DNA of 64,000 nucleotides from Streptomyces dioscori (GTDB taxonomy: Bacteria > Actinomycetota > Actinomycetes > Streptomycetales > Streptomycetaceae): NCBI RefSeq assembly GCF_003024195.1, contig NZ_KZ679048.1:330418-394417 (forward strand), given 5' to 3'. Positions 42,203 to 52,343 of the stretch are shown here, one piece after another. Position 1 is the first letter of the stretch. Each line of letters begins with the position of its first letter. The notes below the pieces were generated by a model, which had not been told where the DNA came from, ran no database searches, and was given only the letters and a program-made list of their open reading frames with translations. Made by a program: the position numbers and the translations under genes.

Positions 42203-43240
42203 TCACAGGGCCCGTACGCCCGCGGGAGTCACCCGATCCCGCGTCCAGGCCAGCAGTTCCTCCGCCGACCAGGTGGTGACCACGCGCTCGGGGGGCACCT
42301 CGCACTCCTCGGCCCGCGCGCACCCGTACACCTGCCATCCGAGCTGTCCCGGCGCGTGCGCGTCGGTGTCCACGGAGAACAGCACGCCCGCCGCGACGGC
42401 CCGGCGCAGCAGCCGCCGCGGTGGATCGAGCCGCTCGGGACGGCTGTTGATCTCGACCGCCGTGCCCGTCTCGGCGCAGGCGGCGAACACGGCGTCCGCG
42501 TCGAACTCCGACTCCGGCCGCCCCCGCCCGGTGACCAGCCGACCCGTGCAGTGCCCCAGCACGTCCGAGTGCGGATTCTGTACGGCGGCGACCATCCGGC
42601 GGGTCATCGCGGGCGCGTCCATCCGCAGCTTGGAGTGGACCGACACCACGACGACGTCGAGCCGTTCGAGCAGCTCCGGCTCCTGGTCCAGTGATCCGTC
42701 GTCGAAGATGTCGCACTCGATTCCGGTGAGCAGCCGGAAGGGGGCCCAGCGCTCGTTCAGTTCCGCCACCACGTCCAGCTGCTCCCGCAGCCGCTCGGGG
42801 GACAGACCGCTCGCCACCGTCAGGCGCGGCGAGTGATCGGTGAGGACCGCCCACTCGTGCCCGAGCCGCGCCGCGGCTCGGCCCATCTCCTCGACGGGGC
42901 TGCCGCCGTCCGACCAGTCGGAGTGCAGATGGCAGTCGCCGCGCAGCAGGGCCGCCAGCTTCTGGCCGCCCTCGACGAGGGGCTCCGCGGCCTCCTGCTC
43001 CAGTTTCTCCAGATAGCCGGGCGGCTGTCCGGCCAGCGCCTCGCGTACCACCTGCGCGGTCTTCGGCCCGATGCCCTTCAGCGACTCCAGCGACCCGTCG
43101 GCCACCCGCCGGGCCACCTCGCCGGCGGACAGCTCCGTGACGACGCCCGCCGCCGTGCGGAACGCCCGTACGCGATAGGTGGGGGCCTGGGACCGCTCCA
43201 GCAGGAACGCGATACGGTCCAGCGCCTCGGCCGGGTCCAT
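42203..43240 (-). CDS. PHP-domain metal-dependent phosphoesterase with HhH region
   Basis: A 345-residue protein with an N-terminal helix-hairpin-helix region (LESLKGIGPKTAQVV, about 52-66) and a C-terminal PHP domain. PHP metal ligands are in GDCHLHSDWSDGG, VLTDHSPR, GIECDIFDDG, SVHSK, GHCTGRL and DTDAHA. This matches the C-terminal half of PolX-type polymerases without the nucleotidyltransferase, common in actinobacteria. Likely a DNA-repair or phosphoesterase role. Confidence 0.85.
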   Translation of the reverse strand: MDPAEALDRIAFLLERSQAPTYRVRAFRTAAGVVTELSAGEVARRVADGSLESLKGIGPKTAQVVREALAGQPPGYLEKLEQEAAEPLVEGGQKLAALLRGDCHLHSDWSDGGSPVEEMGRAAARLGHEWAVLTDHSPRLTVASGLSPERLREQLDVVAELNERWAPFRLLTGIECDIFDDGSLDQEPELLERLDVVVVSVHSKLRMDAPAMTRRMVAAVQNPHSDVLGHCTGRLVTGRGRPESEFDADAVFAACAETGTAVEINSRPERLDPPRRLLRRAVAAGVLFSVDTDAHAPGQLGWQVYGCARAEECEVPPERVVTTWSAEELLAWTRDRVTPAGVRAL

Positions 43241-43429
43241 GGCTCAAGGGTGGCCCAGCCGGCCCGGGTCCGCACGGCAGCCGACCGGCCTGCCCTGTGC
43301 CACCATGAAATGCGAACCTCGCAGCGACAGGTACGGCCCCTGCCGCGCCGGCGCCGCCGAGCGTCACGACGACCGACACCGCCGCCCGGGCAGGCTTATC
43401 GGCGGCACGCGTGTGGAACCGGTGGGATC

Positions 43430-43666
43430 ATGACTGAAATCGCCAGCCCTCACATCTCGTACCCGCGGATCACGGTCCTGGGCGTGCAGCCCGGGGATCC
43501 GCCCTTCCGCATCGTGGAGATCGACGGCGCCGTCATCGGTGAGGCCAAGAGCTTCACGGACGTCCTGATGGCCGCCGCGGCGTACGGCATTCCGGTGCAC
43601 GACGCAGACGACCCGGCCGTGGTCCGCTGGGTCGGCGGGGACAAGCTCACCTGGCATCCGCGGTAG
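43430..43666 (+). CDS. Small conserved protein of unknown function
   Basis: A 78-residue protein (TEIASPHISYPRITVLGVQ onward) with an alternating hydrophobic pattern suggesting a compact alpha/beta fold. ATG at 43430 is preceded by GGTGGGATC. I know of similar small proteins in streptomycetes but not of a function. It is the only plus-strand gene between 40.1 and 49.3 kb. Confidence 0.6.
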   Translation: MTEIASPHISYPRITVLGVQPGDPPFRIVEIDGAVIGEAKSFTDVLMAAAAYGIPVHDADDPAVVRWVGGDKLTWHPR

Positions 43667-43984
43667 CCGTGCACCGGCCGGCGGTGCCTGGCAGGGGGCG
43701 CGCCGCGCGGTGGCTCTCGCGCCGTGGTGAGCCGTCGCGGGTGGCGCGGCCCCGCGCATCGGCGGACCGCGGAAGCGCACACGGCCGTGCATGGGGCCCG
43801 TCCGGCGAGGGCACTTTGATCTTGCAGCGCGCGTGACCCGAGGAGGGGAGTGGCACGTCCGGCAACGGCGGACGTGCACGTGACACACGGGCCACGCGCG
43901 GGCGTCGTACGTACGAGCAGAGCCAGGCCGGGCGATCCCCGGGCCTGGCTCTGCCGCTGCTGGACGTCCGTGGAGGTCCGCCTC
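43667..43984. terminator. GH16 terminator hairpin within a gene-free gap
   Basis: GCAGAGCCAGGCC (43917-43929) pairs perfectly over 13 bp with GGCCTGGCTCTGC (43942-43954) around a 12-nt loop, 31 bp past the minus-strand GH16 stop codon. It is GC-rich without a U-tract, as usual in Streptomyces. The rest of the 318-bp gap (43667-43910) shows no gene or clear site. Confidence 0.8.
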
Positions 43985-45256
43985 TCAGCCGACCGTCCAC
44001 TTCTGGTTGGCCGCGCCCGTGCAGGTCCACAGCTGCAGCCGGGTGCTGTTGGCCGAGTTGTTGCCCGTCACGTCCAGGCACTTGTTTGCCTGAGGGTTCA
44101 CGATGTCGTTCGCCCCGCTGACGACCCACTGCTGGGCGGGTACGCCCGCGCAGTCCCAGAGCTGGACGGGTGTGCCGTCGGCCGTGCCGCCGCCGGCGGC
44201 GTCCAGGCACTTGCCCAGCGCCCGGATGGTGCCGTCCGAGCCCACGTTCCACTGCTGGGCCGCGGTGCCGTTGCAGTCGTAGAGCTGGACGGGCGTGCCG
44301 TTGGCGGCGTTCGCCCCCGCCACGTCGACGCACTTGCCCGCCAGGCCCCTGATGGCCGAGCCGCCGCCGGAGCCGGCACCCGTCGTCACCTTCACCTCGT
44401 CCACGACGAGCTGCGAGGGGAAGGGGGTCGAACCGTTCGGGTCGCCCGGCCAGTAGCCGCCCACCGCGAGGTTGAGGATCAGGAAGAACGGCTTGTTGAA
44501 CACCCACTGCCTGCCGCCCAGGTCGGCCGGGGTGCGGGTCTGGTAGACGGTGCCGTCCACGGACCAGACGACCCGTTCGGGCGACCAGTCGACCGCGAAG
44601 GTGTGGAAGGCGTCGGCGAAGGCCTGGCCGCCGGGCAGTGAGTAGCCGGCGCCTATGCCGCCGGAGCCGGAGTAGCCGGGGCCGTGCAGGGTGCCGTGCA
44701 CGGTGCCGGGTTCGAAGCCGACGTTCTCCATGATGTCGATCTCGCCCGAGTTGGGCCAGCCGACCTGTCCGATGTCGTTGCCCAGCATCCAGAACGCGGG
44801 CCACATGCCCTGCCCGCGCGGCACCTTCAGCCGGGCCTCGACCCGCCCGTAGGTGGTGGTGAACTTGCCGGAGGTGTTGAGGCGGGCCGAGGTGTACTCG
44901 CAACGCCCGTACCAGCACTGGTAGTTGTTCGGGTTCTCGCGGCGGGCCTCGATGACCAGGTGGCCCTGGCCGTCGAGCTTCGCGTTGTTGTTGCCGGCTG
45001 TGTAGTACTGCCGCTCGTGGTTGTTGACGTTGTCGCCGGTCTCGATCTGCCACTTCGAGGAGTTGGGGGCGGAACCGGCGGCGCCGTCGAAGGTGTCCTG
45101 GAACGTCACCGCCGCGGCGGCGCTCGGAGCAGGGTCCGCCTGGACGTGTGCCGCCCGTGCCGGATCCGCTTGCGCGGGTCCGACCGCGACGGATGCGAGC
45201 AGTGCGGTGGACAGGGCGGCGAGGAGGTATCTGCGGAGTCGGCGTGGGGAGTCCAC
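43985..45256 (-). CDS. Secreted GH16 beta-1,3-glucanase with CBM13 (ricin-type) module
   Basis: A 423-residue secreted enzyme. Signal peptide about 1-30; GH16 catalytic domain about 50-290 with the active-site motif GEIDIMENVG (Glu172 nucleophile, Glu177 acid/base). A short Gly/Ser linker leads to a C-terminal ricin-type CBM13 (about 300-423) with three repeats around CVDVAG, CLDAAG and CLDVTG plus QxW motifs. Expected to cut laminarin or fungal beta-1,3-glucan into oligomers for import. GTG start. A 23-bp site upstream matches one at the beta-glucoside importer. Confidence 0.93.
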   Translation of the reverse strand: MDSPRRLRRYLLAALSTALLASVAVGPAQADPARAAHVQADPAPSAAAAVTFQDTFDGAAGSAPNSSKWQIETGDNVNNHERQYYTAGNNNAKLDGQGHLVIEARRENPNNYQCWYGRCEYTSARLNTSGKFTTTYGRVEARLKVPRGQGMWPAFWMLGNDIGQVGWPNSGEIDIMENVGFEPGTVHGTLHGPGYSGSGGIGAGYSLPGGQAFADAFHTFAVDWSPERVVWSVDGTVYQTRTPADLGGRQWVFNKPFFLILNLAVGGYWPGDPNGSTPFPSQLVVDEVKVTTGAGSGGGSAIRGLAGKCVDVAGANAANGTPVQLYDCNGTAAQQWNVGSDGTIRALGKCLDAAGGGTADGTPVQLWDCAGVPAQQWVVSGANDIVNPQANKCLDVTGNNSANSTRLQLWTCTGAANQKWTVG

Positions 45257-45326
45257 GACTTCTCCCTTCCGTACGGCGATCCCCGTGGGGAGGAGCCGAC
45301 TGAGGTGGGGGGTAAGCGCTTCGACT

Positions 45327-45349
45327 CTTGATTTAAGAAGTGAAGTAAG
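45327..45349. promoter_or_regulatory. Candidate ROK operator, copy 2 (GH16 promoter)
   Basis: An AT-rich 23-bp site (CTTGATTTAAG start, AAGTAAG end), 71 bp upstream of the GH16 GTG. Identical to the 37903-37925 site at 18 of 23 positions, including GATTTA/AATTTA and the GTGA centre. A separate 8-bp palindrome AAGCGCTT (45314-45321) beside it resembles the core of LacI/CebR boxes. Confidence 0.6.
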
Positions 45350-45456
45350 GGGTGCGTCAAGATGCTGGTACAGACCAGCTGTTCACACCCCGCAGAACTC
45401 CCCGCCTCAGACCCGTACGGCCTCAACTCCGCTACGGATCAGGCGCCTTGGCGGCC

Positions 45457-46131
45457 TCAGGCAGCGGCGGCCTTGCGCTCGCGCCGTCGCGGATGCACGG
45501 CGCGGCTCATCCGCCGGCCGAGGAGCAGATACCCGATCAGGGCGCCGGAGGTGTTGAGGATGACGTCGTCGATGTCGAAGGCGCGGCCGGTGATGAAAGT
45601 CCCCTGCACCACCTCGACCAGCAGCATGACCAGGGCGGTCAGCAGGGTCACCCGCAGGATGCCGCGCGCCTTGGGCACCAGCAGCGGCAGCAGCACACCG
45701 AAGGGGATGCCGAGGACGATGTTGCCGCCGATCTGCTTGACCGCGTCCCGCAGCTCGGGCTGGTCGAGATAGGCGCGCAGGGAGCGTCCCGGGTGGATGT
45801 TGTTGTGCGTCAGTGCCTCGGAGGCCGGCGACGGCTGCAGCGTGAGCTTGGCCAGCACGGCGGCGAAGGCCACCATCGCGGCGAAGGCCAGGAGGACGAC
45901 GAGGATGCGCACGACCAGGGGAGGCCGGCGCCGTTCGCGGACCGCCTTCGAGGACGGCGAACGCGGTGGCTTGGACGACGGTTTGCGGGGCGCTTTCGAG
46001 GACGGCCGCTCGCTCTTCCCGCCGAGGCGGAAACGCGGCTTCGCGGCGCGGGAGTCCGTCTTCGCGGGGCCCGAGCGTGACGCGGAGCGGAAACCGAATG
46101 CGGTACGGGGGCGTAGCGCTTCGCGGGCCAT
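45457..46131 (-). CDS. VanZ-like membrane protein
   Basis: A 224-residue protein. The N-terminal 80 residues are highly basic (Lys/Arg/Ser/Pro) and cytoplasmic. About four hydrophobic helices follow, with the VanZ-domain segments NIVLGIPFGVLLPLLVPKARG, VEVVQGTFITGRAFDIDDVI and NTSGALIGYLLL. VanZ proteins confer low-level teicoplanin resistance in enterococci; the role in streptomycetes is unknown. ATG at 46131 is supported by GGAGGG upstream. Confidence 0.83.
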   Translation of the reverse strand: MAREALRPRTAFGFRSASRSGPAKTDSRAAKPRFRLGGKSERPSSKAPRKPSSKPPRSPSSKAVRERRRPPLVVRILVVLLAFAAMVAFAAVLAKLTLQPSPASEALTHNNIHPGRSLRAYLDQPELRDAVKQIGGNIVLGIPFGVLLPLLVPKARGILRVTLLTALVMLLVEVVQGTFITGRAFDIDDVILNTSGALIGYLLLGRRMSRAVHPRRRERKAAAA

Positions 46132-46240
46132 GCAACCCTCCAGTTTGAGACTGCGGTGTGGTGGAACCCGCATACCCTTTGATCGGTCGAAGATGCCGCC
46201 GTAATCGGCCGGTTGGAAGCAACCCGGCCGGGACGCGAAT

Positions 46241-46277
46241 GCGCCCGCGAGCTGCCCATGGAGCGGCTCGCGGGCGC
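46241..46277. terminator. Terminator hairpin of the DUF4230 gene
   Basis: GCGCCCGCGAGC (46241-46252) pairs with GCTCGCGGGCGC (46266-46277), a 12-bp stem and 13-nt loop, 59 bp past the minus-strand gene stop. It also separates that gene from the VanZ promoter. Confidence 0.75.
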
Positions 46278-46336
46278 GGTCGTGTGCGCGGTGGTGAGCG
46301 GGGCGCCGACCGGGCGGCCGGCACCTGATCGAGGGC

Positions 46337-46987
46337 TCAGGTCCCGTAGGTCACACGCACCTCCTTGAACCCGAGCGAGCCCAGCAGACCCTTGAGCATG
46401 CTGGTGGTGTTCTCCTCGGCACGGGCGGTCAGCTCGCTGTCCTTCGCGGCGTCACCGATGTGCCGGGCGGCGAGCCGCTGCACGGCCCGCTCGTCGTTCG
46501 GGTTGTCCGAGAAGACGTCGCCGAGCCGGTCGAGGAGACCGCGCTGCTTGGAGACGGCGTACGAGTGGTCGGGGTCCAGTGCCGGCTTGCCCAGGGCCGC
46601 ATGGGGGAGCCTGAGCGTGGCCGATGTGCGGTCCTCGTTGACCTGCACATCCTTGTCGCGGATCTTTCCGAGGTCGACATAGGAGTCGACGGTGCCCGCC
46701 CCCACGTACAGGGTGCGGGTGCCCCGGACCGCGTCCGGCAGATACTTGGTGTCCTTCTCCAGATCCACCACCACCTGGAAGTTGCCCGAGGCGGCGTCGT
46801 AACGGCTGATGTCCTGGATGGACTTGAGGAGCGTGGGCCCCGTCCGGTCGTGGGTCTCCTCGCCGAACACGTCGCCCAGTCCGGGCAGCAGGCTCCACCG
46901 AAGACCGGCGAAGAGCACCGCCAGAACCAGCACGACGGCACTCACGACCTTCGCCCATCCGGGCACGCGCTTAAGAGACGTCGTCAT
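46337..46987 (-). CDS. DUF4230 family membrane-anchored protein
   Basis: A 216-residue protein with a single N-terminal transmembrane helix (about 11-31) and an extracytoplasmic domain. SIQDISRYDAASGNFQVVVDLEKD and GTRTLYVGAGTVDSYVDLGKI are typical of DUF4230. Function of the family is unknown. A double AGGAGG-like stretch stands upstream of ATG 46987. Confidence 0.82.
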   Translation of the reverse strand: MTTSLKRVPGWAKVVSAVVLVLAVLFAGLRWSLLPGLGDVFGEETHDRTGPTLLKSIQDISRYDAASGNFQVVVDLEKDTKYLPDAVRGTRTLYVGAGTVDSYVDLGKIRDKDVQVNEDRTSATLRLPHAALGKPALDPDHSYAVSKQRGLLDRLGDVFSDNPNDERAVQRLAARHIGDAAKDSELTARAEENTTSMLKGLLGSLGFKEVRVTYGT

Positions 46988-47084
46988 GTGGACCGTCCTC
47001 CTTCCTCCTTCCTTGTGCCCGCCAAATGCCGCGCCAGACAGGCACGTTGGCGTGCGCCTGCGCACGGCTCGGGCCCCGTGCCGG

Positions 47085-49088
47085 TCAGCGCACCGGACGG
47101 TCCCCCGAGGGCCGTGACCACCAGACGCCCTCGCCGTGGGTGAGAGCGGGCAGCCGCAGCTCGATGTCACGCACGTGCCGGGCGGGCAGCCGGCCCGTGA
47201 CCAGCCACGAGGTGCTGCCGCCCGTCGTCTCCCCGAACTCCGTCCCACAGGCGGCGAGCAGGGCCGTGACGGGGGCGAGCGCGTCGAGGGGCAGGTCGGC
47301 CTCGAAGGAGTGGTACGGCTCGTACCCCCGTGTCCCGGCGTGCTCCAGAGCGCGGCGCAACACCACCGGCGTGAGCCCGCGGAAGTCACCCGCCGTGCTG
47401 AGCGGCGCGACGTAACCGGAGCGGACGAGCGTGACGCGGCAGTCCGTCACCGGCCGGCCGTGCGAACCGCCGTCCAGCAGGGTGGCGTGCACGGTGTCCT
47501 CGATCGCCTGATGGAACGCGCGGGGCAGCGCGCCGAGTTCGGTCTCGTACGCGAAGACCGTGCCGCTGCCGTTCGGGCCTGGCTCGACGCGCAGACCGAC
47601 CGTCGCCCAGAACCCGGTGTGGCCGCGCCGCCTGACCTCCTCGTACGCCTCCCCGGTGCCCACCGGCCGCTCCAGGTACCGGATCCGGCTCGGCTCGAAC
47701 CCGGCCTCGATACCGAAGTCCTGGGCGAGGGTCGCGGCGAGAACCTCCTTCTGCACCTCCCCGTACAGGAGCAGCGCGGTGCCGCCGGACGGTCCGGGGC
47801 GCGCGTGCAGCAGCGGGTCCTGGTCGGCCAGGGCCAGCAGGGCGGCGCGCAGCGGTGCCGCTTGCTCGGGCTCCCGGGCGTGTACCAGGGTCTCCAGGGT
47901 GGGGGCGGCGAACTGCGGGGCGTGGTCCGGACCCGGGCCGAGGCGGTCGCTGACCCGGATGCCGTGCAGGCCGGTCACCGCGGCGATGTTGCCCGTGGTG
48001 AGCGGCCCCGGCCGGCCCACCACGTCGAGCCCGAGAGCCCGGCCGGGCACCTGCCTCTCCCTGCCGTCAGCCTCGCGCCGCCGAAAGACCAGCCGCTGAC
48101 GCTGCGTCACCTCACCCTCGTACAGACGGAGATAGGCGGTCCGCTCGCCGTCGGGCCGGGGGCGTACGGCGAAGACCGTGCCGCGTGGCTCCACCGTGCC
48201 GGACGCCTCTACGAGGCCCGCCGCGCCCACGGGACCGGATGCCGGGATGAACCGGGTGACGGCCTCGACGAGTTCGGCGACGCCCTGGCCACCGAGCGCC
48301 GAGCCGAAGAGGACGGGGTGCAGGGAGCCGTCGGCCGTCCGCGCGGCGAGCGCGGCCAGCAACTCGTCCTGAGTCGGCTGCGGACCGTCCACGACCGCCG
48401 CCAGGATGCCCGGATCGGCGTCGGCGAGCGTCTCCGTCGTCCGCGCCTCGTCCACCGCGCGCGGTACGACCCGGGCGCGCGCGGTGCCGATGTCACGTAC
48501 ACCCGTGAGCGGGACGATGTACGGGGTCAGCCGGCGCCGGATGTCGTCCAGCAGGCCCTCCTCCCGGGCGCCCGCACGGTCGATCTTGTTCACGAAGACG
48601 AGCGTGGGCAGCCGGAGCCGCCGCAGGGTCTTCATCAGCACCCGCGTCTGGGCCTGCACGCCCTCCACGGCGGACAGCAGCAGGACCGCCCCGTCGAGGA
48701 CTTCCAGGGCGCGCTCGACCTCCGCGACGAAGTCGGAGTGCCCCGGGGTGTCGATCAGGTTGATCTGCACGTCACCGGGCGTGGCCCCGGCCGTGGCCCC
48801 GGTCTCGTCCGCGGCCTTGGCTCCGGCTTTGTCACCTGCCACGTCCTTCGTGGTGAAGGCGGCGACGGCCGAGCGGATGGTGATGCCGCGCTCTCGTTCG
48901 ATCGCGCCGTCATCCGTGCGGGTGTCGCCGGCGTCGACGCTGCCGAGCCGGTCGATGACGCCGGCGTCGAAGAGCAGCCGTTCGGTGAGGCTGGTCTTAC
49001 CGGCGTCGACGTGCGCCAGGATGCCGACGTTCAGGGTGCGGGTGCGGGTGCGGGTGCGCGAGAAGTGCGCGGTGTTCCAGGAGTTCAT
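47085..49088 (-). CDS. Tetracycline-resistance-type ribosomal protection GTPase (OtrA/TetM class)
   Basis: A 667-residue EF-G-like GTPase. G1 AHVDAGKT (25-32), ERERGITI, DTPGH (113-117) and NKID are intact. The family releases tetracycline from the ribosome; some streptomycete members act in self-protection or have unknown triggers. Two oddities: an N-terminal RTRTRTRT tract encoded by a GGGTGC hexamer repeat (about 49036-49066), and a 24-26-residue Ala/Gly/Asp-rich insertion (about 82-106) just before the DTPGH strand, absent from TetM. Divergent from the tuf paralogue. Confidence 0.87.
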   Translation of the reverse strand: MNSWNTAHFSRTRTRTRTLNVGILAHVDAGKTSLTERLLFDAGVIDRLGSVDAGDTRTDDGAIERERGITIRSAVAAFTTKDVAGDKAGAKAADETGATAGATPGDVQINLIDTPGHSDFVAEVERALEVLDGAVLLLSAVEGVQAQTRVLMKTLRRLRLPTLVFVNKIDRAGAREEGLLDDIRRRLTPYIVPLTGVRDIGTARARVVPRAVDEARTTETLADADPGILAAVVDGPQPTQDELLAALAARTADGSLHPVLFGSALGGQGVAELVEAVTRFIPASGPVGAAGLVEASGTVEPRGTVFAVRPRPDGERTAYLRLYEGEVTQRQRLVFRRREADGRERQVPGRALGLDVVGRPGPLTTGNIAAVTGLHGIRVSDRLGPGPDHAPQFAAPTLETLVHAREPEQAAPLRAALLALADQDPLLHARPGPSGGTALLLYGEVQKEVLAATLAQDFGIEAGFEPSRIRYLERPVGTGEAYEEVRRRGHTGFWATVGLRVEPGPNGSGTVFAYETELGALPRAFHQAIEDTVHATLLDGGSHGRPVTDCRVTLVRSGYVAPLSTAGDFRGLTPVVLRRALEHAGTRGYEPYHSFEADLPLDALAPVTALLAACGTEFGETTGGSTSWLVTGRLPARHVRDIELRLPALTHGEGVWWSRPSGDRPVR

Positions 49089-49351
49089 GCGTGGTCGGGT
49101 CCTCAAGAACGATCGTCCGGTGGGGGCGAGGGGTTCCGAGGAATCGGCGCATGCGAGCTCCTGAGGTCGGGGAGTGGTCCACAGGCATGATGGCCCGTTC
49201 CCGTGGGTCGGCCGCAACCGAATTTCCCGCCCGTGGACAGGGCGCCCGAACGGCGGTACCGAGTAAGTACCGAACAGGCGAGGAGAGCGGACCGAGCGGA
49301 GCGGACCGGGCGGCGCACGCCCGTGTCACCGGGCGATCAGGAGGGCTCGCA
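49089..49351. promoter_or_regulatory. Divergent region between ribosomal protection gene and tuf paralogue
   Basis: This 263-bp gap must hold both promoters. A short minus-strand frame beginning near 49153 (MRRFLGTPRPHRTIVLEDP) runs into the start of the GTPase gene in another frame and might be a leader peptide, as TetM-type genes often have attenuation leaders. This is speculative. On the plus strand AGGAGG (49339-49344) is the tuf ribosome site. Confidence 0.4.
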
Positions 49352-50545
<1,194 letters not shown>

Positions 50546-50608
50546 CCGGGCCGGGGCTCCTTGAGTACCGCTGTCGGAGTACTCAGGTCGTCATGAGCAC
50601 TCCGGACC

Positions 50609-50989
50609 CTACGAGTACTCCGAGGCGGCCTCCGGGCGCCCCAGGGCCTCGTCCATGCTCGACAGCGGCGGCATGACCTTCGTCAGCTCGGTCACGCGCA
50701 GGATGCGCAGGGTCAGCGGATGGGTGCAGACCAGATGCACTGTGCCGCTCTGGGCGAGGACCCGGCGGCGGGCCCGGTACAGCAGACGCAGGCCCGAGCA
50801 GTCGAAGAACTCGATGTGCCGCAGGTCGAGGACGACCCGGGCGCCCGGGAGTCCCGTCGCCGCGTCCAGCACCGGAATGATGTCCAGCGCGGCGAGGATG
50901 TCGATCTCGCCGTGGAATTCGAGCACGGTGTGTCCGCGCTCTTGGTGCACGCGCAGGTGCGGGGAGTGCGGCCCAGGTTTGTTGCGCAC
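50609..50989 (-). CDS. STAS-domain anti-anti-sigma factor
   Basis: A 126-residue SpoIIAA/RsbV-like STAS protein. The phosphorylatable Ser is in EFFDCSGLRLLYRAR; a GEIDILAALDI strand precedes it. It should bind and neutralise an anti-sigma kinase of the RsbW type when dephosphorylated. GTG at 50989 is preferred over longer in-frame starts because GGAGGTGA lies about 10 nt upstream. No kinase or sigma gene is adjacent. Confidence 0.85.
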   Translation of the reverse strand: MRNKPGPHSPHLRVHQERGHTVLEFHGEIDILAALDIIPVLDAATGLPGARVVLDLRHIEFFDCSGLRLLYRARRRVLAQSGTVHLVCTHPLTLRILRVTELTKVMPPLSSMDEALGRPEAASEYS

Positions 50990-51302
50990 GACGACATCAC
51001 CTCCAACAGGGTCACCGGGGACCAGGGTGACGTCGTTCCGTGAGCATAGAGCCGACGTGGCGCAGCTTGAGACCGCTCCACCGTCCCTCACCCTGCAAGT
51101 TACCCTCGTTAGAGGGAATTTCAGCATGTTCGATTGACATATGTCTGTCATTTAGGGAAGGCGCCACACCTTCAGTGCGCCCCGCAGCGCGCCCCCGCGT
51201 GCGCGGACCGCGCCCTGCAGACGCGGGGAACCGCGCGGCCGGTCCCGCCGGCCCGCAGGTCACATCGCTGCCGGCACACCGGAGCCCCGGGACGCCAGGA
51301 AG
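50990..51302. other. Gene-free region upstream of the STAS gene
   Basis: I see no credible gene here. Two possible sites are TTACCCTCGTTAGAGGGAA (about 51100-51118, an inverted repeat of CCCTC) and the palindrome GACATATGTC (about 51136-51145) within TTGACATATGTCTGTCA. Both are unusually AT-rich for this genome and could belong to the STAS gene promoter. Confidence 0.4.
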
Positions 51303-51334
51303 GCCCCGCGACATCATCGGTGATGTCGCGGGGC
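51303..51334. terminator. Strong terminator hairpin of the NADP-oxidoreductase gene
   Basis: GCCCCGCGACATCA pairs over 14 bp with TGATGTCGCGGGGC around a TCGG tetraloop. It lies 25 bp past the minus-strand stop at 51359. Length, perfect pairing and tetraloop make it the clearest intrinsic terminator in the window. Confidence 0.9.
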
Positions 51335-51358
51335 CCGCCGCAAGAGCTACCGGAAGAA

Positions 51359-52309
51359 CTACCGCACCTGAAGGACGAGCTTGCCCACCGTCCGCCCGGT
51401 ATCGCCCAGCGCGTGCGCCTTCGCCGCCTCCGCCAACGGGAACACCTCCGCGACCGTGGCGCGCAGCGTCCCCGCGGCCACGAGCCCGGCGATGGCACTC
51501 ATCCCGGCCTGGTCGGCCTCCACGAGCATCTCCGCGGCCCGCACGCCGAGTCCTTCCGCCTCCTCGGCGAGCTCAGGGGTTCCGGATACCAGGATCGACA
51601 CGAGCAAACCACCCGGACGCAGCGTCCGCAGCGAACGCGAGCGGTAGTCGCCCCCGACCGTGTCCAGGACGACGTCGACGTCCCGCACGGCCTCGGCGAA
51701 ATCGGTCTCCCGGTAGTCGACCAGCTCGTCGGCGCCCAGCCCGCGCAGGAACTCGTGCTTCCCCGCGCTGGCCGTACCGATCACATACGCTCCCCGCTCC
51801 TTGGCGATCTGGACGGCCAGGTGTCCCACCCCGCCGGCCGCGGCGTGGATCAGCACCCGCTGTCCGGGCCGCACGTCCGCCGTGTCGACCAGCGCCTGCC
51901 AGGCGGTCAGCGCGGCGAGCGGGACGGCTCCCGCCTGGATGTGGTCGACCTCGGCCGGCTTACGGGCAAGGGCCCGCGCGGGAGCGACGACGTATTCGGC
52001 GTGCGCCCCTACGCCGTACGGGTAAGGCAGCATGCCGAAGACCTCGTCGCCGGGCTTGTGGACGGCGACGCCGAGACCGACGGCCTCGACGACCCCGGAG
52101 ACGTCCCAGCCGAGAACGAACGGCGGCTTCTTGAGGAATCCGCCGTTGGCCCGGTGCTTCCAGTCGGTCGGGTTCAGGCCCGCCGCATGCACCCTGACCA
52201 GCACCTCGCTCGGTCCCGGCTTCGGGATCTCCAGTTCCACCTCCTTGAGGACCTCGGTACCGCCGAGGACGTCCTGACTGATCGCGCGCATCGTGTTCGC
52301 AGTGCTCAT
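51359..52309 (-). CDS. NADP-dependent zinc-type alcohol dehydrogenase/quinone reductase
   Basis: A 316-residue MDR-family enzyme without the catalytic zinc ligands, i.e. quinone-oxidoreductase-like. HAAGLNPTDWKHR, the nucleotide loop HAAAGGVGHLAVQIAKERG and the ELVDYRETDF region are typical. It probably reduces quinones or enones with NADPH. ATG at 52309. Divergent from the GlxA/AraC-type regulator across a perfect palindrome, so it is likely that regulator's target. Confidence 0.88.
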   Translation of the reverse strand: MSTANTMRAISQDVLGGTEVLKEVELEIPKPGPSEVLVRVHAAGLNPTDWKHRANGGFLKKPPFVLGWDVSGVVEAVGLGVAVHKPGDEVFGMLPYPYGVGAHAEYVVAPARALARKPAEVDHIQAGAVPLAALTAWQALVDTADVRPGQRVLIHAAAGGVGHLAVQIAKERGAYVIGTASAGKHEFLRGLGADELVDYRETDFAEAVRDVDVVLDTVGGDYRSRSLRTLRPGGLLVSILVSGTPELAEEAEGLGVRAAEMLVEADQAGMSAIAGLVAAGTLRATVAEVFPLAEAAKAHALGDTGRTVGKLVLQVR

Positions 52310-52343
52310 GCGTCTCAGCCTGCCCGGCTTCGGAGACCGAGGA

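Noticed and set aside
49089..49160. Attenuator leader peptide for the ribosomal protection gene
   Set aside because: A short frame exists, but neither a clear ribosome site nor mutually exclusive hairpins could be shown by eye, so it is only mentioned, not called.
47136..49190. Plus-strand open frame of 684 codons opposite the ribosomal protection gene
   Set aside because: The minus strand has intact GTPase motifs; the antisense translation shows no domain and is Arg/Gly/Val-rich.
50546..50608. Repeated GAGTAC units downstream of tuf as a regulatory array
   Set aside because: Only three or four short matches in a 63-bp gap, most simply a weak terminator region; not enough pattern to call.
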